Origin: Pseudomonadota bacterium
GTDB lineage: Bacteria > Pseudomonadota > Alphaproteobacteria > Acetobacterales > Acetobacteraceae
Reading direction: 5' to 3'
NCBI GenBank assembly: GCA_021845595.1
Contig: JAJZVV010000004.1
Span: 145,418-209,417, forward strand
DNA: 64,000 bases
The stretch's first letter is position 1; the number at the start of each line of letters is the position of its first letter. Below, piece by piece: positions 53,894-63,300 of this stretch. A program made the position numbers and the translations under genes. Below the pieces are notes generated by a model. The model had not been told where the DNA came from. It saw nothing but the letters and a program-made list of their open reading frames with translations, and ran no database searches.

Positions 53894-54727
53894 ATGAACG
53901 CCCTCGAAGCGATCGGCATCGCCGTGCTGCAAGGTGCCACCGAGCTGTTCCCGGTCAGCAGCCTCGGCCACGCCGTCGTCCTGCCGGCCGTGCTCGGCTG
54001 GCATCTCGATCAGCATGATCCGTCCTTTCTGCCCTTCCTCGTCATGCTGCATCTCGGCACCGCCGCGGCGCTGCTGCTCTATTTCTGGCGTGATTGGATT
54101 CTTCTCGCGCTCGGCGCGCTCGGCTTCGCGGCCGCGCCGCAGGTTCGCCAGAGCCGGCGCATGCTCGGGCTGATCGTCATCGCGACGATCCCGGCAGGCC
54201 TCATCGGGGTCGTGCTGGAGCACAAACTCCGCACGCTGTTCGCCTCGCCGCTGATCGCCGCCGCCATGCTCGTGCTGAACGGGCTGTTGCTGCTGCTCGG
54301 CGAGCGATTGCGCCGGCGCGGCCATCGCGCACTCTCCGGGCTGACGATCGTCGACGCGATTGTCATCGGCCTGTGCCAGGCGACCGCGCTCGTCCCCGGC
54401 ATCTCGCGCTCGGGTGCGAGCATGGTGGGCGGCCTCTTGCGCGGCGTCGATCACGCCGGCTCGGCGCACTTCTCCTTCCTCATCGCCACCCCGATCATCC
54501 TTGGCGCGACGCTGCTCGAAGTGCCGAAATTGCTGCACGCCGAGGTCACGCCAGGCACCTTCACCCTGGCGGCACTGGCAGCATTGGTCTCCGGGGCGAC
54601 CGCCTTCGCAGCGACGGCCTTTCTGATGCGCTATTTCCGCCGCCACGACGATTGGGCGCTGCTGCCCTTCGCCTGGTATTGCATCGCTGCCGGTATCGGC
54701 GCCGCAATCTGGCTTCGCCTGGCTTAA
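53894..54727 (+). CDS. uppP: Undecaprenyl-diphosphatase (UppP/BacA)
   Basis: Removes one phosphate from C55-PP to recycle the lipid carrier, the step that follows uppS. The 277-residue protein has about eight membrane helices. The two active-site motifs are QGATELFPVSSLGH (13-26, Glu17; other family members usually have TEFLPVSS) and PGISRSGASM (168-177, Arg172). The start at ATG 53894 lies behind a CCTGGAGAACCC ribosome site. The stop TAATG shares one base with the SGNH gene's start, so the two are coupled. Confidence 0.92.
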   Translation: MNALEAIGIAVLQGATELFPVSSLGHAVVLPAVLGWHLDQHDPSFLPFLVMLHLGTAAALLLYFWRDWILLALGALGFAAAPQVRQSRRMLGLIVIATIPAGLIGVVLEHKLRTLFASPLIAAAMLVLNGLLLLLGERLRRRGHRALSGLTIVDAIVIGLCQATALVPGISRSGASMVGGLLRGVDHAGSAHFSFLIATPIILGATLLEVPKLLHAEVTPGTFTLAALAALVSGATAFAATAFLMRYFRRHDDWALLPFAWYCIAAGIGAAIWLRLA

Positions 54728-55500
54728 TGCGGCGCGCCGCGGCCATCCTCCTGAGCGCGCTTTCGGTCGGCGCCGTCGGGCCGGCGGCGAGCCAGCCGCC
54801 GACCCGTACGGTGCTCGCCGCCACGCCCATCGCGCGGCTCGACCTGCCGTGGTGGCGCGAGCGATTCGAGCGCAAGTCGGCGGAGCTGCACCGCGGCCCG
54901 GTTGATCTCGCGTTCTATGGCGACTCCATCACCCAGGACTATGAGCGCGCGGACTTCGCTCCGGTGTGGCAGCACTTCTACGGTCAGCGCCACGCCATCA
55001 ATCTCGGCTTCACCGGCGATACCACCGCAAGCCTGCTGTGGCGCATCGAACATGGCGAGGCCGATGGCATCACCCCGGCGGTCGCGGTCGTCCTGATCGG
55101 CGCCAACAATTTCGGACGGCTGCACTGGTCGGCGGCCGATACCGAGGCCGGGATCGTCGCCGACGTCGCCGCGTTGCGCCGTCATTTGCCGCGCACGCGG
55201 ATTTTGCTGCTCGGAATTCTTCCCGCCGATCGCGGCGCGTGGGTGGCGCGCGAGACCAAACTGGTCAATGCCGCCCTCGCCGCGCGCTATGCCGGGGACA
55301 GGATGGTGCGCTTCCTCGATGTCGGCGGGGTTTTTCTCCACGACGGCCAGCTCGACAGCGCGCTGTTCCTCGACCCGGCATTGTCTCCGCCGCGTCCGGC
55401 CCTGCATCCGAATGCCCAGGGCCAGGCGCGCATGGCCGAGGCCATCGAGCCGGCGCTGGCGGAGCTTCTGAGCAAGCCAGGCGCTCCGCCTCAGAGATAG
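54727..55500 (+). CDS. Exported SGNH/GDSL hydrolase
   Basis: A 257-residue esterase-fold protein with a signal peptide (ends PAASQ, about 1-23). The SGNH blocks are FYGDSITQDYE (Ser nucleophile), LGFTGDT, IGANNFG (Asn of block III) and ALHPNAQGQARM (Asp-like/His of block V). It probably hydrolyses an ester, perhaps acetyl groups on sugars, in the periplasm; that is inference. It overlaps the uppP stop by one base and the convergent livGF end by 10 bp. Confidence 0.83.
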   Translation: MRRAAAILLSALSVGAVGPAASQPPTRTVLAATPIARLDLPWWRERFERKSAELHRGPVDLAFYGDSITQDYERADFAPVWQHFYGQRHAINLGFTGDTTASLLWRIEHGEADGITPAVAVVLIGANNFGRLHWSAADTEAGIVADVAALRRHLPRTRILLLGILPADRGAWVARETKLVNAALAARYAGDRMVRFLDVGGVFLHDGQLDSALFLDPALSPPRPALHPNAQGQARMAEAIEPALAELLSKPGAPPQR

Positions 55501-56951
55501 CCCGCGCCGGCCTCCGCGGCGAAGCGGGACGGCGGGCCCTGCCAGATGATCCGGGCATGCTCGAGCACATACACCCTGTCGGCATGCGACAGGGCGAAGG
55601 TCACGTTCTGCTCGCCGAGCAGGACGGTGATATCGCTGGTCTCGCGCAGCCGCTCCAGCGCCTTCGAGAGCTGCTCGAGGATAACCGGCGCGAGACCGAG
55701 CGTCGGCTCGTCGAGGATGAGCAGGCGCGGGTTCATCATCAGCGCGCGCGCGATGGCCAGCATCTGCTGCTCGCCACCCGAGAGCGTGCGCGCCGCCTGG
55801 GTGCGTCGCTCTTTCAGGATGGGAAACAGATCGAACAGACCGGCGAGCCGATCGCGGGTCTCACCCACCGGCTGATGCTGGCCGCCGAGATCGAGATTCT
55901 CCTGCACGCTCATCTCGCCGAACAGCTCACGCGTTTCCGGGCACTGCACGATGCCCGCACGCGCAACGGCAGCGGCGGTCATGCCGCCGAGAGGGCGCCC
56001 GTCCCAGACGATGCGGCCCTGATAGGGAACGAGACCGGAGACGGCATTGAACAGCGTCGTCTTGCCAGCCCCGTTCAGGCCGACGAGGGAGACGAACTCG
56101 CCGGCGCGGACCGAGAGCGAGACCTCCTGGAGCGCCTGTGCCTTGCCGTAGAACACGCTGGCGGCTTCGACTTCCAGCAGCGGCGCCGCTTCCGTGCCAC
56201 GGCTCTCCCGCGCATGGGCCTCGATCGACCCGCCGAGATAGACGGCGCGCACCTTGGCATCGCGCATCACCTCCGCGGCCGTTCCGCTGGCAATGCGCTC
56301 GCCGAGATAGAGCGCGACGACCCGGTCCACCAGGGCGGCGACACCTTTGACATTGTGATCGACGAGCAGCACGGCGCGGCCCTCCTCGCGGAACCCGGCG
56401 ATGAGGGCGGAAAAATCCGCGAGCTCCGTCGGCGTGAGCCCGGCGAAGGGCTCGTCCACCAGGACCAGCTTGGGATCGCGCGCGATCGCCCGGGCCAGCT
56501 CCAACCGCCGCAGGTCGGCAAAAGGCAGCGTCTGCGGATAGCGGTCCAGCACCGCACCGAGGCCGACGCGCGCGCCGATCTCGCGCGCCCGCGCGGTGGC
56601 GGAATGGTCGGCCGCCAAGCGGAACAAGCTGTCGGGGAGCAGGGCGAGCTTGATATTCTCGAGAATGGTCTGCCGGTGCAGCGGGCGCGAATGCTGGAAC
56701 ACCAGCCCGACCCCGGCGCGAGCGATCCGGTGGGCCGGTAGCCCGGCCATCTCGGCGCCATCGAGCCGGACGCTGCCCTGATTGGGCCGCTCGATGCCCA
56801 TGATCAGCTTCATGGCGGTCGATTTGCCCGACCCGTTCGGTCCGATCAGGCCGAGAATCTCTCCCGCCTTGATCTCGAAGCCGAGATCGCGGACCGCGAC
56901 CAGACCACCGAACCGCTTGGTCAGACCCTCGACGACGAGCCGCGGTGTCAT
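55491..56951 (-). CDS. Fused LivG-LivF branched-chain amino-acid-type ABC ATPase
   Basis: A 486-residue single protein with two complete ATPase domains, where most bacteria have separate livG and livF. First half: Walker A GPNGSGKST (37-45), Walker B LVLVDEP (162-168), His199 in DHN; its signature reads LPFADLRRLE (142-151) where LivG proteins usually have a YGxQRRLE-like form. Second half: Walker A GLNGAGKTT (291-299), intact signature LSGGEQQ (390-396), Walker B LLILDEP (410-416). A linker of about 20 residues (240-258) joins them. ATG 56951 overlaps the livM stop (ATGA). It is last of the leftward operon. Confidence 0.9.
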   Translation of the reverse strand: MTPRLVVEGLTKRFGGLVAVRDLGFEIKAGEILGLIGPNGSGKSTAMKLIMGIERPNQGSVRLDGAEMAGLPAHRIARAGVGLVFQHSRPLHRQTILENIKLALLPDSLFRLAADHSATARAREIGARVGLGAVLDRYPQTLPFADLRRLELARAIARDPKLVLVDEPFAGLTPTELADFSALIAGFREEGRAVLLVDHNVKGVAALVDRVVALYLGERIASGTAAEVMRDAKVRAVYLGGSIEAHARESRGTEAAPLLEVEAASVFYGKAQALQEVSLSVRAGEFVSLVGLNGAGKTTLFNAVSGLVPYQGRIVWDGRPLGGMTAAAVARAGIVQCPETRELFGEMSVQENLDLGGQHQPVGETRDRLAGLFDLFPILKERRTQAARTLSGGEQQMLAIARALMMNPRLLILDEPTLGLAPVILEQLSKALERLRETSDITVLLGEQNVTFALSHADRVYVLEHARIIWQGPPSRFAAEAGAGYL

Positions 56952-57856
56952 GCGCGCTCTCCCCGTCGGATCAAGACCCCGAGCAGCCCATCGGGAAAGA
57001 ACAGGATCACGGCGAGCGCGATCGCCGAGACGACGAGCGTGCTGAGCTGGCCCAGGGGGCGCAGAATCTCGCCGGCGATGATGAGGAACATCGAGCCGAT
57101 CATCCCGCCCAGGATGGTGCGCCGGCCGCCGAGCACGACGGCAATGATCACCTGCACCGCGATGGCCACGTCGACGACCGTGCCGACGGAAGCGGTGCCG
57201 AGATAGAAGACCATCAGTGCGCCCGAAAGCCCGGAGAACAGGGCGCTGACCGAGAAGGCCGCGAGCTTGTGCTTGGCGACGTTGAAGCCGAGTGCCTGCG
57301 CCTCGATCGGATCCTGCCCGGCGGCCTGCAGGATCAACCCCACGGGTGAGCGGGCGAGCCCGGTCAGCAGCGCGGCACTCACCACCATGAAGCCGAAGCC
57401 GTACCAGTAATTCGTCCGGGCATCGACGGAGAGGACATCGGGCAGCGACAGCCCGATCTCCCCACCGGTGGTCCCCGCGAAAATCACGATCACCTGCTGC
57501 AGCAGCAGCACGGCCACCAGGGTCACCAAGCCGAAATAGGGTCCGCGCAGCCGCAGCGCTGGCAGAGCGAGCAGCAGCCCGGCGATGACCGACGCGGCCG
57601 CGCCGGCGGCGACGCTGAGCGGGATCGGCCAACCATGCACGTTCAGCAGGCCGGCGCTGTAGGCGCCGACCCCGATAAGGAAGGTCGGGCCGAAATTGAC
57701 CTCCCCGGCAAAGCCGAACAGCAGATCCCACGACATCGAGAACACGCCGAAATAATAGGCCAGCGTCAGAACGCCGAGCGCATAGCCGGAGACACCGAAA
57801 GGCAGCGCGGCGAGCACGATCGCCGCCAGCAGAAGTGCGAGAGGACGCCAGTTCAT
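56948..57856 (-). CDS. livM: Branched-chain amino-acid-type ABC permease LivM
   Basis: A 302-residue permease with about nine to ten membrane helices. The family's inner loop is EAQALGFNVAKHKLAAFSVSALFSGLSGALMVFYLG, and FGFAGEVNFGPTFLIGVGAYSAGLL near residue 55 is typical of LivM. ATG 57856 follows GGCGGGCCG; ATG 57871 is five codons earlier and its coding region holds that site. It is 11 bp after livH and overlaps livGF, so all four genes look like one operon. The actual substrate is not shown by sequence. Confidence 0.9.
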   Translation of the reverse strand: MNWRPLALLLAAIVLAALPFGVSGYALGVLTLAYYFGVFSMSWDLLFGFAGEVNFGPTFLIGVGAYSAGLLNVHGWPIPLSVAAGAAASVIAGLLLALPALRLRGPYFGLVTLVAVLLLQQVIVIFAGTTGGEIGLSLPDVLSVDARTNYWYGFGFMVVSAALLTGLARSPVGLILQAAGQDPIEAQALGFNVAKHKLAAFSVSALFSGLSGALMVFYLGTASVGTVVDVAIAVQVIIAVVLGGRRTILGGMIGSMFLIIAGEILRPLGQLSTLVVSAIALAVILFFPDGLLGVLIRRGERA

Positions 57857-57867
57857 CGGCCCGCCTT

Positions 57868-58743
57868 TCACCGCCGCCCGAGCAGGCCCTGCGGGCGCAA
57901 ATAGAGGACCAGCACCAGCAGGAGGAGCGCCGGGATCGTACGGATCTCGGGCGAGATCAGATAGGCGGTGACCGTCTCCAGATAGCCGACGACGTAAGCC
58001 GCGATCAGCGAGCCCGAGACGCTGCCGAGCCCGCCGAGCACGACGATGGAAAAGGCGCTCGCCGTCAGATTGCCGATATTGCCCGAGCTGGTGCCAAGAA
58101 AACTCGCCAGCAGCACGCCCGCTGCCGACACCAGCAGCCCGTATATGACCCAGACCGCGAAGTAGATGCGCGAGAGCTCGAAGCCGAGCAGCGTCAGACC
58201 CCGCGGATTGATCGCGCAGGCGAGCAAGGTCTTGCCCATGCGGGTGCGGTTCACCAGCAGCCAGAGCAGCCCGATGGAGAGCCAGGACACGGCCGCCACC
58301 AGCATCTCGTTGTACGGCAGGCGCACGCCGCCGATGCTCGCCACGCCGCCGATCAGCGCCGGAACGGTGAGCGGGTTGTCGGAGAACAGGTAGGCCACCG
58401 CTTCCTGGATCATGATGCCCCAGAGCAGAGTGCCGGTGAGGACGAAAATCTCCGTCTCATCACGTGGGATCACGCGCGACCGCTGGATGGGGCGAACGAC
58501 GACGAGATAGGTCACCAGCGCCGACGCCGTGCCGGCAAGCAGCCCCGCGAGAGCGCCGAGATACTGCCCGGCATGCAGATCGCCCGCGACATACCAGGCG
58601 GCGACGGCGGCGATCAGCATCAGGCCGCCGTGCGAGAGGTTCAGGACGCCGGAGACCCCGAAGATCAGGGTGAAACCGATAGCGCCGAGCCCGTAGAGCG
58701 AACTGATGGCGAAACCGTCGAGCAGGATCTGCAGGCCGAGCAT
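57868..58743 (-). CDS. livH: Branched-chain amino-acid-type ABC permease LivH
   Basis: A 291-residue permease with about eight membrane helices. The start MLGLQILLDGFAISSLYGL and the blocks GFTLIFGVSGVLNLSHGGLMLIAA, AINPRGLTLLGFELSRIYFAV (coupling loop) and AFSIVVLGGLGSVSGSLIAAYVVG are LivH-like. ATG 58743 follows AAGGGGAACGA. It is 60 bp after livK and 11 bp before livM, in the same direction. Confidence 0.91.
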   Translation of the reverse strand: MLGLQILLDGFAISSLYGLGAIGFTLIFGVSGVLNLSHGGLMLIAAVAAWYVAGDLHAGQYLGALAGLLAGTASALVTYLVVVRPIQRSRVIPRDETEIFVLTGTLLWGIMIQEAVAYLFSDNPLTVPALIGGVASIGGVRLPYNEMLVAAVSWLSIGLLWLLVNRTRMGKTLLACAINPRGLTLLGFELSRIYFAVWVIYGLLVSAAGVLLASFLGTSSGNIGNLTASAFSIVVLGGLGSVSGSLIAAYVVGYLETVTAYLISPEIRTIPALLLLVLVLYLRPQGLLGRR

Positions 58744-58803
58744 TCGTTCCCCTTGTCCGCCGCGGTGTCGGGCGGGCGATGAGCGGAGGCGGGCGCGATA
58801 GGG

Positions 58804-60057
58804 TCAGTTGCTGGCGTGCTGATCCGGCGTCTTGATGAAGGCGGGGAAGGTCATGGTCCCCGCGGCGATATCCGTGGGCCAGAGCGGTACCTGCTTGCCG
58901 TTCTGCCACTGCACGACGATCCCGGTGATGAAACCTGGCCCGTAGCGCAGACCGTGGGTGAAGGCATCGTCCCGGCCATAGAACTGCACCCGGCCGATAT
59001 TGCCGACGTAGTCGGTCTTTTCCATCGCCTCGACAAGCTTCTCCGCCTCGGCACCACCGGCGCGGCCGACGGCCTCGGCGATGATGTGGACATCGTCGGC
59101 AGCCGTGTATCCGGCGTAGCCCGGACTGACACCGAAGCGCTTGATATAGGCCTGGGCGAAGGGAATGGTCTTCGGCGTCACGGCGATGTCCGGCGCGGCG
59201 GGTTCCTCCAGGATCACGCCCTGCGCGGCGCCGTTGGTGTCCCGCCAGAACGTGTCGGTGGTCGCCTGCGAACTGATCCCGGCCATTGGCACCGGCACCT
59301 GCTGGCTCGCCCACTGCACCGTCGGCTGCACGCCGACATGGGAGATGCCAGTGGTGATCACGTCCGGGTGCTTGGCCTCGATCTGATTGAAGAGCGGCGT
59401 GAAATCGGTCGTGTCGGGCGAGAAGCGGATATGATCGAGCACACTGAAGCCCGCCGCGGGAAGACAGGTGGCAAGCTCGCCATCATAGGGCTTCGTCCAT
59501 GCCGCGTCCTCGCTCATGATCACCGTTGTCTTCATGTGCAGCTTGGTGACCAGCAGGTCGTGCGAGGAGGCACAGACCGTGTCGGCGATCTCGGTCGAGG
59601 TCAGATAGCCGTGAAAGCTATATTTGTTGTGCGCGTAGTCGTCGTGGATACGCCGCGTGATCTCGTTGCTGGCCGCGCCGGGGGTGATGAAAGGTACTTT
59701 CAGACGCGCCGCCCAGGGCTCCAGCGCAAGCGCGACCTCGCTCATGTAGCTCGCGATCACGGCCACGACATGATCCTCGGAGACGGCGCGCTGGAACGCG
59801 CGCACCGCGTCGGTGGCGGAGTTGTGATCGTCATAGTCGACGATCTCGACCTTGCGTCCGTTGATGCCGCCGGCGGCGTTGATCTCTTCGGCGGCGAGCC
59901 TGGCGCCGTTGGTGATGGCGATGCCCCCGATGGCGGAATTCTCCGCGATCACACCGATCCGGATCGGCTCCTCGGCGCGCGCGGCGCCGCAGGCCAACGC
60001 GGCGAGACCGAGGGCGGTAGCGCCGGCGAGACGACGGCCAATGACAGCTCGGGACAT
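58804..60057 (-). CDS. livK: Periplasmic binding protein of the Liv-type ABC transporter
   Basis: A 417-residue type I periplasmic binding protein (Peripla_BP_6/LivK-like). The signal peptide is about 1-28 (ATALGLAALACGAARA). The body opens IRIGVIAENSAIGGIAITNGA, then AAEEINAAGGINGRKVEIVDYDD, VIASYMSEVALAL and ADDVHIIAEAVGRAGG. Two Cys pairs may form disulfides. ATG 60057 follows GAGGAAAC. The ligand could be an amino acid, an amide or another small acid. It is the first gene of the leftward operon. Confidence 0.9.
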   Translation of the reverse strand: MSRAVIGRRLAGATALGLAALACGAARAEEPIRIGVIAENSAIGGIAITNGARLAAEEINAAGGINGRKVEIVDYDDHNSATDAVRAFQRAVSEDHVVAVIASYMSEVALALEPWAARLKVPFITPGAASNEITRRIHDDYAHNKYSFHGYLTSTEIADTVCASSHDLLVTKLHMKTTVIMSEDAAWTKPYDGELATCLPAAGFSVLDHIRFSPDTTDFTPLFNQIEAKHPDVITTGISHVGVQPTVQWASQQVPVPMAGISSQATTDTFWRDTNGAAQGVILEEPAAPDIAVTPKTIPFAQAYIKRFGVSPGYAGYTAADDVHIIAEAVGRAGGAEAEKLVEAMEKTDYVGNIGRVQFYGRDDAFTHGLRYGPGFITGIVVQWQNGKQVPLWPTDIAAGTMTFPAFIKTPDQHASN

Positions 60058-60119
60058 GTTTCCTCCACCACGTCAGGCATGGGATGCATCATGTTCGCGC
60101 AAACGGCGCGACTAGGCTA

Positions 60120-60165
60120 GTGGCCGGATACCAACACCCGCCTCCGGGTGTTGGCATCCGGCCAC
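60120..60165. repeat. Long palindrome, 20 of 21 pairs, upstream of livK
   Basis: Left arm 60120-60140, loop CCTC, right arm 60145-60165. The arms read GTGGCCGGAT-A-CCAACACCCG and CGGGTGTTGG-C-ATCCGGCCAC; the only mismatch is A-C at 60130/60155. It lies between the divergent livK and the large glycosyltransferase gene. No U-tract follows, so it is more likely a repeat element than a terminator. Confidence 0.7.
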
Positions 60166-60176
60166 AAAATCAAACT

Positions 60177-60220
60177 GGTGCTCTGACGCATGGTGATCGA
60201 TCCGAACATGTCAGAGCACC
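60177..60220. repeat. Palindromic AGAGCACC element upstream of the large glycosyltransferase
   Basis: Perfect 11-bp arms GGTGCTCTGAC (60177-60187) and GTCAGAGCACC (60210-60220), 22 bp apart. The outer arms (AGAGCAC/GTGCTCT) match those of the elements at 63753 and 63817 on the other side of the same gene. Confidence 0.65.
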
Positions 60221-60320
60221 GGGGCGGGCTCACTTGCGCCCTATGGCACGGATCTCGTTAATGCATTGCTGTGCCCGACCGGCTGGCCGCACGCCGATTC
60301 CCTTCCCGCAGGAGAGTGAT

Positions 60321-63300
60321 TTGGGTGAGATTTTCCCGCTGGCGACGCCGGCAATCGCGCTGCCCTATACCGGCGAGAGGCTCACCTCGGCCGAGTGCGG
60401 GCAAGGCGAGATCGAGCACCTGCATCGGTATTTCCTCGCCCGTCACCTCGCCCGCGGCAAGGAGGTGCTGGATGTCGCCTCCGGCGAGGGCTACGGCGCG
60501 GCCCTGCTCGCCCAGGTGGCGCAGCGCGTGATCGGCGTGGAGATCGATGCCGACGCCGTCGCCCACGCCGCTCGCGCCTATCCGCGCGATAATCTCCGCT
60601 TTCTGCGCGGCGATGCCTGCGCCATCCCGCTCGCCACGGCCTCGGTCGATCTCGTAACGTCCTTCGAGACCATCGAACATTTCTACGATCACGAGACCTT
60701 CCTCACCGAGATCAAACGTGTGCTGCGCCCGGGAGGTATGCTCATCCTGAGCACCCCGGATCGGGACATCACCTCCCCCGCAAGCGCTCCGCCCAACCCT
60801 TACCACGTGCATGAGCTGACCCGGGACGAGCTGCGCACGCTCATCGCCCGGCACTTCCGCCACATGGCCACCTTCGCCCAGCGCCCCATGCTCGGCACGG
60901 CACTGCTGGCCGACGGGCCGATGCCGGGCGGCCCCGCCGCGCGCAGCGTGCGACCGATGACCTTCGAGCAGCGCGGCCCGGACCGGATAGAGGCTTCCGC
61001 CGGTCTCGCGCGCGCCACCTATCTGCTCGTCGTCGCGGCGGATTCCGACCTGCCGGAGCTGGCCGATTCGCTTTTCATCCGCGATGGGCTGATTGACCCC
61101 TATCTGCATATGCCGCGGCAGATCGAAGCGCAGCGCCGATGGACGGAAGAGACGATCGGCCGAATGCACGCCGAGGCGACTGCTCGCCAAGCCGAGCTCG
61201 ACCGGCTGCAGGAGGCGACAGAGCGGACGGCTCCGGCGGCCGCCGAGCGGGCGCGGGCGGCGCTCGCGCTCAGCGAGTGGCAGGTCGCCGCCGGCGAGGC
61301 CGAGCGGGAAGCGCTGCGGGCGTTGCTCGACCGGACCGAGACCTCCCTCGAGCAGGCGCACATCCAGCGAGAGCAGGCCGAGGGACGCGCCCGGGTGGCC
61401 AGCGCGCCGCCGCCGGGGCTGCGGGCTCGGCTACGCCGCCGGCTGCGGCGGCGCTGGCAGCCGACCGAGGCGGAGGCGGCGCTGCTGGCGGTCGTGCGCG
61501 CCAGCGAGCTGTTCGATCCGGCTTGGTACGTGAGCCGGTACGCGGACGTCAGAGCTCTGGATATGGACGCCGCGGAGCATTATGTCCGCTTCGGTGCCGC
61601 CGAGGGGCGCGATCCCGGCCCGCGGTTCTCGGTTCAAGCCTACCTCGCCCTGCACGAGGATGTCGCCGCATCGGGCCTGAACGCGCTCGACCATTATGAA
61701 CGCTTCGGCCGCGCCGAAGGCCGGCCCCTTCGTGCGACGCCGTTGGCGCCCGCGTCGTCGGCGCCGCGATGGAGCTTGCCGGAGCGCCGGGCCCGGGTGC
61801 TCTTCGTCTCGGGCGAGCCGCACACGCCTGGACATGCCTATCGCGTCCTGCGGCAGGCTGAATCGGTCCGAAGGCTGGGCGCACTGGCTGAAGTGAGGAC
61901 GATCGACGAAGCGGCCTCGTCACCCGATCTCGTCACCTCCGCACACCTGCTCGTGCTGTGGCGAACCGAATGGAGCGAGGCCGTGGCGGCAGCCGTTGAC
62001 GCGGCGCGGTCCGCCGGGCGGACGATCCTGTTCGATGTCGACGACCTCATGGTCGATCCGGCGCTGGCGCGGACCGAGGTGATCGACGGAATTCGCTCGC
62101 AGCGGTTGAGCGAGGCCGAGGTCGCGGGCTTCTACCGGCGGGTCCAGCAGAGCATGGTGGCCGCCGATTTCTGCTCGGCAACGACGCAGGTGCTGGCTGA
62201 CCACATGCACCGTTGGGGCAAGCCCGTTTTCGTGCTGCCCAACGGCTTCGATGACGCAACCCGCGCCCGCGCCAACCTCGCTGCCCGCGTGCGTGCCGCG
62301 AAGCCGTCGGATGGCCTGGTCCGCTTGGGCTATGCCGGGGGCAGCCGAACCCATCAGAAGGATTTCGCCATCATCGCCGGTCCGGTCGCACGCTTCTTGC
62401 GGGCGCGGCCCGATGGCCGCCTGGTGCTGTTCCGTCGCGAGACGACGGATTGCCTGGACGTGCACGAGTTCCCCGCTCTGTCGGGCCTCGAGGGGCAGAT
62501 CGAGTGGCGCGAATATGTGCCGGTCGCGGACCTGCCGGCCGAGATCGCGCGTTTCGACGTGAATCTGGCCCCGCTCGAGGTTGGCAATCCGTTCTGCGAG
62601 GCCAAAAGCGAACTCAAGTTCTTCGAGGCCGCGCTGGCCGGCGTCGCTTCGGTCTGTTCCCCCACGGCGCCATTCCGCGCCGCCGTCCGTGACGGTGAAA
62701 CCGGATTGCTGGCGGCGGACGAGGATGGTTGGCACAGCGCCATCAGCCGCTTGGCTGATGACGGGGACTTGCGCGCGCGGCTGGCCCGGGCGGCGGAGAT
62801 CGACTGCATCGGTCGGTTCGGTCCGGAGGCGCAGACCGAGCGCTGGGCCTCGGTCCTGGAGCAGACGCTCTATCGCGGTCGCCGCGCGGCGCGTGCCTTC
62901 GCGCTCGACCTCGCCCGCGCCGCCGCGCCGATGCCTCCGCCGCCGCGGGTGCCGGAGCACGACATCGCCCGCACCTACGACCGGCACAGTCCGTCTGCGG
63001 TCACCGTCGTGATTCCACTTTACAACTATGCTGGCTTTGTCACCGAGACCTTGGACTCGGTGAAGGCGCAGACGCTCGCAGAGCTTGATCTGATCGTCGT
63101 GGACGACCGTTCCACCGATGACTCGCTCGCGGTCGCTGAACGCTGGCTCGCCGCGAACGAGGCCCGCTTCGGCCGTGCGCTGCTGGTCAGCAACCGCGCC
63201 AACAGCGGGCTCGGCCTCACGCGCAATGTCGGCTTTGCGCTCGCGGCAAGTGAATTCGTGCTGCCGGTGGACGCCGACAATCTGCTCCTCCCGGAATGCG

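Noticed and set aside
60084..60320. Longer start (ATG 60084 or 60261) for the large glycosyltransferase
   Set aside because: The ORF before 60261 runs through the palindromes at 60120 and 60177. TTG 60321 has a well-placed AGGAG.
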